This document shows, in pieces, positions 58,042 through 64,000 of a stretch of DNA of 64,000 nucleotides. Source of the stretch: Methanomassiliicoccaceae archaeon DOK. Lineage in GTDB: Archaea; Thermoplasmatota; Thermoplasmata; Methanomassiliicoccales; Methanomethylophilaceae. The stretch's first letter is position 1, and each line of letters starts with the position of its first letter. The notes beneath the pieces are model-generated. The model worked only from the letters and a program-made list of their open reading frames with translations, was not told the DNA's origin and made no database searches. The stretch is taken from NCBI GenBank assembly GCA_009911715.1, contig CP047880.1, positions 1,825,136 through 1,889,135 on the forward strand. The letters are read 5' to 3'. Both the position numbers and the translations under genes were made by a program.

Positions 58042-59232
58042 ATGTTCGAGTCCCTCAAGTCCAAGATGAAGAGCCTCTTCTCCAAGGCCGACAAGCACCT
58101 TGACGAGGAGAAGGTCTACAAACCGGAGGAGCCCGAACAGAAGCCCCCTACACCGGAGCCCGCACCCGAGGTCACGAGGACCGAGGAGACAACGTCCCCA
58201 GTGAAGGACATCCCTGCGGTAGAGGAACCTGTCAGGACTCCCGAACCGGAACCGACACCCGCCCCTGCTCCCGTGGAGGAGCCGAAGCTCTCCAGGAAGG
58301 AGATGCTGAAGCTCAAGAAGCAGGAGAAGAAGGAGGCCAAGAGGGCACCCGAGGCGCCCTCGTCCTCCGTGGTCTCGGACTCCGGGAAGAAGATCAAGGA
58401 GGACCCGCTCGACGAGATCCTCGACGAGCTGGAGATAATCCTGCTCGAGGCGGATGTCGCATACCCCGTCGTCGAGGAGATCAAGGCAGGGGTCCGCGAG
58501 AACCTGGTCGGCAGGAAATACGACCGCTCCTACACGCTGGAGCAGGTCGTGGAGATGTCCGTCAAGGACGCCGTGAGGGATGTCCTGAAGATCAACGAGT
58601 TCGACTTCGACGGTTGGCTCGCCGAGCAGGAGAGACCCACCGTCATCATGTTCGTCGGCATCAACGGGACCGGTAAGACCACCGCGATCGCGAAGATAGC
58701 CAAGCGTGTCCAGGACCAGGGCATGACCGTCGTCATGGCCGCTTGCGACACATTCAGGGCAGGGGCGATCGAGCAGCTCACCATTCATTCCGAGAAGCTC
58801 GGCTGCAAGATTGTCAAACAGGCCCACGACGCCGATCCCTCGGCGGTCGCATTCGACGCCATCGAGCATGCGAAGTCCAAGAAGAAGGACGTCGTCCTCA
58901 TCGACACCGCCGGGAGGATGCAGACGAACAACAACCTCATCGAGGAGATGAAGAAGATAGTCCGCATCGCCAAGCCCGACCTGAAGGTGTTCGTGGGCGA
59001 TTCGCTGGCCGGCAACGACGCGATAGAGCAGGCCAAGGTCTTCGACGCCGCCATCGGAGTGGATGCTGTGATCCTCACCAAGATCGACACGGACGCCAAA
59101 GGCGGCGCCGCGCTGTCCATCGCACACACTATCGGAAAACCCATAGCGTTCGTGTGCAACGGTCAGGAGTACGACGACATCATCAAGTTCAACACGGAAT
59201 GGATGATCGACCGCATGTTCAACGACGACTGA
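58042..59232 (+). CDS. ftsY: Signal recognition particle receptor FtsY
   Basis: GTPase that docks SRP-ribosome complexes at the membrane. Of 396 residues, 1-20 form an amphipathic helix (MFESLKSKMKSLFSKADKH) for membrane contact, 25-120 are Pro/Glu- then Lys-rich linker, and from about 122 the NG domain follows, with GINGTGKTT (206-214), DTFRAGAIEQL, DTAGRMQTN and TKIDTDAKGGAAL. ATG 58042 has an AAGGTGG site; GTG 58033 is the alternative. Third gene of the LX operon. Confidence 0.95.
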   Translation: MFESLKSKMKSLFSKADKHLDEEKVYKPEEPEQKPPTPEPAPEVTRTEETTSPVKDIPAVEEPVRTPEPEPTPAPAPVEEPKLSRKEMLKLKKQEKKEAKRAPEAPSSSVVSDSGKKIKEDPLDEILDELEIILLEADVAYPVVEEIKAGVRENLVGRKYDRSYTLEQVVEMSVKDAVRDVLKINEFDFDGWLAEQERPTVIMFVGINGTGKTTAIAKIAKRVQDQGMTVVMAACDTFRAGAIEQLTIHSEKLGCKIVKQAHDADPSAVAFDAIEHAKSKKKDVVLIDTAGRMQTNNNLIEEMKKIVRIAKPDLKVFVGDSLAGNDAIEQAKVFDAAIGVDAVILTKIDTDAKGGAALSIAHTIGKPIAFVCNGQEYDDIIKFNTEWMIDRMFNDD

Positions 59233-59264
59233 CCCGTCATAAACCGTTTACCGACTCCCTTTTT

Positions 59265-60494
59265 TCAGCCCTTCACGCACAGGTTGTAGTACAGCGTAGC
59301 GAACACCTTCGCATCGGTCATCAGGTTGGACATCTCCACATACTCGTTCGGTGCATGGAGGGTCCCTCCGCCGCACTGCCAGACGTAGGCGTCCAGACCC
59401 TTGAGCCTGAAGAAGTTGGCACATGTGCCGCCTCCGACACCCACCGCCCTCGGTACGTTCCCGGTGACTGTGCGAACGGCCTCCCTGAGGGCCGCCAATC
59501 CGGGAGAGTCCTCGGACGACGGCTTTCCGGAGACCTCCCTCTGCACTATGTCCACGGAGATTGCGGCACCTGTGCGGCTGGCATGCTCCGACGCCACATC
59601 CCTCATGAAGGAAAGCACCTCGTCGGTGTCGTAGGAGGGAAGGATGCGCATGTCCATGCAGAACTCGTCGTACCCCGGGATGGTGTTGAAGTTCTCGACC
59701 GTAGCAGGTCTCTTGGTGGGTTCGAACGTGGACACAGGGGGAAGGAACAGCTCATCCCTGTCTGAGTACCTCTCCGCCAGTCTGTCCATAAGGTCCGCCA
59801 GAAGGTACGTGGAGACACGATACGCGTTGATCCCCTGTTCCGGAGTGGAACCATGGGTGGTCTTGCCCTCCACGGAGACGCGTACCCACATCATGCTCTT
59901 CTCCGCGATCTCCACCATCGATCCGCCGGGAGACCCCCAGTCCGGGACCATTATGACGTCTTCATCCGAGAACAGACCCTGGTCGATCAGATACTGTACT
60001 CCCTTGGCGCTGCCGGTCTCCTCGTCGGCCACGAACATGACCCCCAGCGACATACCCTGCAGATCCTGGTCGATGACCGCCCTGGATGCGAACATCGCCG
60101 AGATGACGGACTGGCCGTTGTCCTCTGTGCCCCTTCCGTAGATCCTCCCGTCCCTGTAGACAGGCCCGAACGGGGGCGTGTCCCATTTCTCGGGATCTCC
60201 GGCAGGTACGACGTCCATATGCGCGATCACCCAAACGGTTCCGGCCTTCCTGCCACGCTTCGTGGCGACTATATTGCACCTCATCACCGACGGATCGGTG
60301 TCGTCGGGTGTGTCGAACCTCCGGACGGAGTCGAACCCCGTGAGCTTCCCCTGGAGATAGTCAGCCTTCCTGCCCTCACCGTCTCCGCCGTTGACCGGTG
60401 CCAGGGCGGGGATGGATATCATGCCGATCATGGTGTCCACCATGTCATCGTACGAGCTTTCGACCTTCTCAAGCGTCTCTTCCAGGGATCTCAT
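59265..60494 (-). CDS. M20-family peptidase/deacylase (ArgE/DapE type)
   Basis: A 409-residue cytoplasmic zinc amidohydrolase. Metal and catalytic motifs: VIAHMDVVPAGD (first His/Asp), GRGTEDNGQSVIS (bridging Asp), FVADEETGSAKGV (catalytic Glu pair) and the C-terminal GGGTLHAPNEYVEMSN (last His). The dimerisation domain lies between. Specificity among dipeptides, acylornithine and succinyl-diaminopimelate cannot be read from sequence. The frame is open for 51 codons upstream, but MRSLEETLEKVESS gives the normal N-terminus. It converges with ftsY. Confidence 0.86.
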   Translation of the reverse strand: MRSLEETLEKVESSYDDMVDTMIGMISIPALAPVNGGDGEGRKADYLQGKLTGFDSVRRFDTPDDTDPSVMRCNIVATKRGRKAGTVWVIAHMDVVPAGDPEKWDTPPFGPVYRDGRIYGRGTEDNGQSVISAMFASRAVIDQDLQGMSLGVMFVADEETGSAKGVQYLIDQGLFSDEDVIMVPDWGSPGGSMVEIAEKSMMWVRVSVEGKTTHGSTPEQGINAYRVSTYLLADLMDRLAERYSDRDELFLPPVSTFEPTKRPATVENFNTIPGYDEFCMDMRILPSYDTDEVLSFMRDVASEHASRTGAAISVDIVQREVSGKPSSEDSPGLAALREAVRTVTGNVPRAVGVGGGTCANFFRLKGLDAYVWQCGGGTLHAPNEYVEMSNLMTDAKVFATLYYNLCVKG

Positions 60495-60647
60495 GCCACG
60501 TGAATCCAACAGAACCTTGATACCCTTATCGATTGGATGGCGGAACATTAGCACAGCCATCATCATGGTGACGATGCCGACAAGAAAAGAACATGAAGAA
60601 AGATGACAGAAAAGTAAGTGGTTTGGAAATGGTTTGTTCTTTGACAA
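60495..60647 (-). other. Spacer between the thiolase and M20 genes
   Basis: About 150 bp in which the M20 frame stays open without family similarity. It contains an A+T-rich stretch near 60595-60640 (TTTCTGTCATC and AAACCATTTCC on the minus strand). Probably holds the M20 promoter. Confidence 0.3.
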
Positions 60648-61826
60648 TCACTCGTTGCGGATGATCATCGTGACCGCGTTTCCGCCACCGAGGCACAAGG
60701 TCGCCAGTCCGGTCTCCTTGTTCCTGTCCTTCATGGCGTAGAGCAGGGTCGTGAGGACACGGGCTCCGGAGCATCCGATGGGGTGTCCGAGCGCGACCGC
60801 ACCTCCGTTGACGTTGAAGATCTCGTCGGGGACGTTGAGCTCCTTCTTGACCGCGCAGGATGCGCTGGCAAAGGCCTCGTTGTGCTCGAAGAGGTCTATG
60901 TCGTCGATGGTCATGCCGGCCTTCTTGAGGACGTGCTGTGTGGTGGGTATGGGCGCCTCCATGATGTACTCGGGCTTGACACCCCTCTCTCCGTAGGCGA
61001 CGATGGACGCCATCGGCTTGATGCCGTGCTCCTCTGCCCACTTCCTGGATGCGATGACGAGGGACGATGCTCCGTCGCTGAGCTGGGAGGAGTTACCCGC
61101 CGTGACGATACCGTCCTTCTTGAATACGGGCTTGAGCTTCCCGAGGCTCTCCATGGTGGAGTCCTCCCTCACACCCTCGTCGGTGTCGAATATGATGTCA
61201 CCCTTCTTGTTGGGGATCGTGACGGGAAGGATCTCGTTCTTGAACTTCCCGTTCTTGATGGCCGCTGCGGCCTTCTGATGGGATTCGACGGAGAGCTGGT
61301 CGGCGTCCTCCCTGGTGACGTTGAACCTCTCTGCGACGATCTCGCCGGTGAAACCCATGTGCTGGTTGTTGAAGATGTCCCAGAGTCCGTCATGGACCAT
61401 GGAGTCCACCGCGGGCTGGTCGTTCATCCTGAATCCCCACCTTGCTCCGGGGAGCAGGTAGGGTGCCTGGGACATGCTCTCCATGCCTCCGACGGCGAGG
61501 ACGTTGTACTCGCCCGCTTTGATGGCGTCGGAAGCGAGCATGGCCGATTTGAGTCCGGAGCCGCATACGGCGTTGACTGTGAATGAACCGATCTCCACCG
61601 GAAGCCCGGCTCCGATCGCCGCCTGCCTGGCGGGGTTCTGACCGAGTCCGGCTCCGATGACGTTGCCCATGATGCACTCCTCGATGTCAGTGGGCTGGAG
61701 TCCGGCCCTGCTGACCGCCTCCTTGACGACCATCGCACCGAGGTCCGTGGCCTTGAATCCGGAGATGGCCTTTCCGTATTTTCCTATGGGTGTCCTTACT
61801 GCGCTGAGAATTACTGCCTCATCCAT
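60648..61826 (-). CDS. Acetyl-CoA C-acetyltransferase, bacterial-type thiolase
   Basis: A 392-residue biosynthetic-type thiolase condensing two acetyl-CoA to acetoacetyl-CoA. It has the nucleophilic C88 in NAVCGSGLKS, the NEAFA segment EHNEAFASA, GHPIGCSGAR with the catalytic His, and the second cysteine in ATLCLGGGNAV. It is of the bacterial/mitochondrial type, not the archaeal thiolase that sits with HMG-CoA synthase and a DUF35 protein. No such partners are nearby, so it may be an acquired gene feeding the mevalonate pathway. Confidence 0.92.
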   Translation of the reverse strand: MDEAVILSAVRTPIGKYGKAISGFKATDLGAMVVKEAVSRAGLQPTDIEECIMGNVIGAGLGQNPARQAAIGAGLPVEIGSFTVNAVCGSGLKSAMLASDAIKAGEYNVLAVGGMESMSQAPYLLPGARWGFRMNDQPAVDSMVHDGLWDIFNNQHMGFTGEIVAERFNVTREDADQLSVESHQKAAAAIKNGKFKNEILPVTIPNKKGDIIFDTDEGVREDSTMESLGKLKPVFKKDGIVTAGNSSQLSDGASSLVIASRKWAEEHGIKPMASIVAYGERGVKPEYIMEAPIPTTQHVLKKAGMTIDDIDLFEHNEAFASASCAVKKELNVPDEIFNVNGGAVALGHPIGCSGARVLTTLLYAMKDRNKETGLATLCLGGGNAVTMIIRNE

Positions 61827-61879
61827 GGGAATCTCCCTTCTGTCTGCGGGATTAGACGGTTTATATAAAAGAGTGTCGA

Positions 61880-63205
61880 TTATAAGCTACGACCATTGAC
61901 GAACTCAACCGGCTGGACCAGACCCATCCTCTTCAGAGGTTTGGAGAGATGCCTCCGGGCCGCGGTCGGCGGCTCGTACCATCCGGGAACGACCTGCCTT
62001 CTGACATCCTCCATCACCGGCGAGTAGGATTTGGTCTTGCACTTCTTGCACTTGAACTTCTTGCCGCTGCCCGTGGACTTCATTGTACGGGAACATATGG
62101 GGCATATGGGATTGGAGACCTTCCTGAGCTCTCTCGCCGTCGAGATGACATGCACCTTCTCCAGGTTCAGGGTACGGGGTTCGTCCCTCAGCTCCCCGAC
62201 GACCTCGATTACATCCCCCGGAGACAGCCAGTCCACCATGAAGCGGAACTCCTTGGAGGGCTCGTACGCCGCACATGTCACGGTTCCGAATCTGGTGTCG
62301 AGATCGAAGAAAACATGTCCGCCCTCGATGTGCCTCGTCCTGGAGGACACCGTACCTGTCAGGATGTACGACTGGTTGGGGATCAGGACCTTCGGGTTGT
62401 GGATGATGTGGTCGTCGGTGCCCTGGTTCGTCAGGAAGACCACCCATCTGTCGAGCGGCTCGGTCCTGATGATCTTGGATGCCTCGATCAGATCCTCCTC
62501 GCTGTCACCGCGGAGACCGTACATCACAGGACACGGGGTGGATGGGACCATGGCGACCTTGCCGGTCCTGTCCTCCCAGCTGTTGAAGGTGGATGGATAT
62601 CCGTGCTCGACCTCCATTATCGTCTCGGGGACGTACACCCTCTCGGTGCCCCATCTGGACTCGGGACGGTAGGAGAGGAGCTCGAAGGTGCTGTCCCTCG
62701 GCCTCCATGCCATGCCGCATGTGCATCCGACGAGTCCGCGACCTTTGCGGATCGTGTATGTGAGACCGCCGATCCTCGATATCTCCGCATCCACCTCGCC
62801 ACGGTCCATGATCGTGCGGACACCCCTCCAGTAGAATGACTGGGAGGGCTTCACGCGTGAGATGAGGAGACCCGGATCCGAGTCCTCCTCGTTGTGCGCC
62901 TCGATGTGGGGGATGATCCTCCTTCTCATCTCTTCGGGATCCGGCTCGAAGGAGGTGCAGCTGTCATAGCAGTAGATGTCCCTGCCGCCGATGACGCCGA
63001 TGAACCTCTTCGGTCCGGAACCTCTTCCGAACCTGAGCACCAACGCGCCGTTCCCTCTGGTCTTCCAGGGGGTGGCGGGATTCAGTCGAACGAGACGCGG
63101 ATTCCCGATTAGGTCCAGGTCCGGGAACTCCCGGATGATCTCGGTTGCCAGGAACGTTGTGCAGTTCCCTTTCATCGAATCCGTGTCGTCTACTGCTACG
63201 AACAT
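61880..63205 (-). CDS. tiaS: tRNA(Ile2) 2-agmatinylcytidine synthetase
   Basis: Modifies C34 of the archaeal tRNA-Ile(CAU) with agmatine so that it reads AUA. The 441-residue protein has the N-terminal VDDTDSMKGNCTTFLATEI, NPRLVRLNPATPWKTRGNGAL, a central region with GCTCGMAWRP, an OB-fold and the C-terminal zinc ribbon CPICSRTMKSTGSGKKFKCKKC. The length is normal. It stands alone; stop is TAA. Confidence 0.93.
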   Translation of the reverse strand: MFVAVDDTDSMKGNCTTFLATEIIREFPDLDLIGNPRLVRLNPATPWKTRGNGALVLRFGRGSGPKRFIGVIGGRDIYCYDSCTSFEPDPEEMRRRIIPHIEAHNEEDSDPGLLISRVKPSQSFYWRGVRTIMDRGEVDAEISRIGGLTYTIRKGRGLVGCTCGMAWRPRDSTFELLSYRPESRWGTERVYVPETIMEVEHGYPSTFNSWEDRTGKVAMVPSTPCPVMYGLRGDSEEDLIEASKIIRTEPLDRWVVFLTNQGTDDHIIHNPKVLIPNQSYILTGTVSSRTRHIEGGHVFFDLDTRFGTVTCAAYEPSKEFRFMVDWLSPGDVIEVVGELRDEPRTLNLEKVHVISTARELRKVSNPICPICSRTMKSTGSGKKFKCKKCKTKSYSPVMEDVRRQVVPGWYEPPTAARRHLSKPLKRMGLVQPVEFVNGRSL

Positions 63206-63297
63206 AAAAAACGAAAGTTGACTTCATTTACACATTAAAAATACTATCTTTTCACCTTCGTGAATCCGATGAACATTTCCTATATCTTCAACGGTTT

Positions 63298-63591
63298 TCA
63301 TACATCGAGATTATATAGATACGACACGAAGAATATATTCCCGTCATCAGACATCTCACCGGAAACAGCGTAGAAACCGAGTTCGACGGGTCTTTCGTAA
63401 GAGAAGCACCTTATGTCCTCCTGATCCGGAGTATGGATATGGAATACGAATCCGTTGGTGCTCTCGCTTACATCGCTTACTATCCCTCTATAGTCATATG
63501 AAACGCTGTCAGGATCCGACAGGAGCACGAAGGAACCGATTATGAGTACCACGGACAGTCCCAAGACCGTGTATCTGCTGATTCCGACCAT
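63298..63591 (-). CDS. Small membrane-anchored protein, OB-fold-like
   Basis: A 97-residue protein with one N-terminal transmembrane segment (about 7-25) followed by some 70 residues of mostly beta character (YRGIVSDVSESTNGFVFHIHTPDQEDIRCFSYE, VELGFYAVSGEMSDDGNIFFVSYLYNLD). This resembles small anchored OB-fold proteins of archaea, perhaps acting outside the membrane. Not recognised as a named family. It has its own spacer on both sides. Confidence 0.6.
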   Translation of the reverse strand: MVGISRYTVLGLSVVLIIGSFVLLSDPDSVSYDYRGIVSDVSESTNGFVFHIHTPDQEDIRCFSYERPVELGFYAVSGEMSDDGNIFFVSYLYNLDV

Positions 63592-63702
63592 ACCGGCCGC
63601 TGTCTTCGACTCATTATATTAAGAATAGGGGTGGAATTTTATTGACAAGCCCCCCACCCCTCCATTTCCACTGGAAACGGGAAAAGGGTATGCAGCCTGT
63701 TT

Positions 63703-63786
63703 TCACATGCTGCCGATAAGGGCCAGAAGTCCCATGAATGCGAGAATTCCGAGGACGCAGGCTCCGATGACCAACCAACCTTTCAT
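63703..63786 (-). CDS. 27-residue single-span membrane peptide
   Basis: MKGWLVIGACVLGILAFMGLLALIGSM: a lysine and tryptophan followed by an almost fully hydrophobic span, the shape of a small membrane regulator. Support comes from its own signals: an AGGAGTG ribosome site 7 nt ahead of the ATG and a TTTTATATC TATA box about 45 nt ahead (63829-63838). The stop is TGA. No function can be given. Confidence 0.5.
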   Translation of the reverse strand: MKGWLVIGACVLGILAFMGLLALIGSM

Positions 63787-63827
63787 TGAAGTACACTCCT
63801 GTGGTTGGATTCGGTAACTCTTTTTTG

Positions 63828-63839
63828 ATATAAAAGGCT
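63828..63839 (-). promoter_or_regulatory. TATA box of the 27-residue peptide gene
   Basis: GCCTTTTATATC on the minus strand. Transcription would start near 63803-63806, just ahead of the AGGAGTG ribosome site. Confidence 0.5.
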
Positions 63840-64000
63840 CCGATAAGAGCCGAACTCCTGAACGAATCCAGAAAGCGAAAAAAAAACTCCAACATGTTTT
63901 CCGATGGAGCACAAACAAAGATGATGGATATAGAAGATAAAAAATACGGAATCGGACTTAAGCCGTTCCTCCTGAACGAAAGATCTTCATGATCCGTAGA
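63840..64000. other. Window end, no supported gene
   Basis: A+T-rich non-coding sequence. On the minus strand a frame entering from outside could end at a TAA at 63958-63960, but only 13 codons are visible, too few to call. Confidence 0.3.

Noticed and set aside
63958..64000. C-terminal end of a gene entering from the right edge
   Set aside because: Only 13 codons before a TAA are visible and nothing is recognisable.

Overview
The window is archaeal and most likely comes from a host-associated methylotrophic methanogen of the order Methanomassiliicoccales (Thermoplasmata). Archaeal information genes are present: aIF2-gamma, aIF5B, aEF1-beta, S6e, L7Ae, S28e, L24e, LX, prefoldin alpha, GINS, PriS and TiaS. 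TATA boxes about 25 nt ahead of several start codons suggest leaderless mRNAs. A methanogenesis-marker-8 (DUF2099) gene points to a methanogen. Every stop codon I read (about 60 genes) is TGA or, rarely, TAA, and none is TAG, which fits a pyrrolysine-decoding lineage. The assignment is inference; there is no rRNA or mcr gene here.

Layout. 1-7.4 kb: core metabolism and replication (ProS fragment, PRPP synthetase, DUF357, pantoate kinase/CoaBC, Tmk, Toprim, DUF167, GINS, MBL hydrolase, CBS protein). 7.5-19.8 kb: tRNA-Lys(CTT), a purine-type permease, cyclophilin, marker 8, the S6e-aIF2gamma-PIN operon, a phospholipase-D-like protein without its catalytic residues, the L7Ae-S28e-L24e-Ndk-aIF5B group, a YjdF-like membrane protein and IlvE. 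19.87-21.35 kb: a tnpB gene inside a 1.46 kb element with 32-bp imperfect terminal inverted repeats and an 8-bp target duplication, inserted just upstream of the ilvE promoter.

21.4-47 kb is a large surface-glycan region that alternates normal-composition genes with visibly A+T-richer blocks. It holds the enzymes expected for GDP-D-glycero-alpha-D-manno-heptose: a GmhA-GmhB fusion, a second GmhA, two HddA-type kinases and a nucleotidyltransferase. With them are glycosyltransferases, a Wzx-like flippase, an acyltransferase, a phosphohexomutase and a sugar epimerase. Two features stand out: a two-gene module (GT-C-like membrane protein plus anchored extracytoplasmic protein) that occurs twice, each copy near an hddA gene; and two adjacent PGI/PMI-like isomerase paralogues that have lost complementary halves of the catalytic signature, suggesting an obligate heterodimer. 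Housekeeping genes (DUF89 protein, aEF1-beta, a zinc ribbon) lie between the glycan blocks.

47-64 kb: malic enzyme with a 19-bp palindrome in its leader, a COG1031-type radical SAM protein, a box C/D sRNA, an Hps-RraA fusion, a DUF4143 ATPase preceded by four 23-bp iterated repeats, HtpX, a metal-site-less MBL protein next to a TatD hydrolase, PriS, the LX-prefoldin-FtsY operon, an M20 peptidase, a bacterial-type thiolase, TiaS and two very small membrane proteins.
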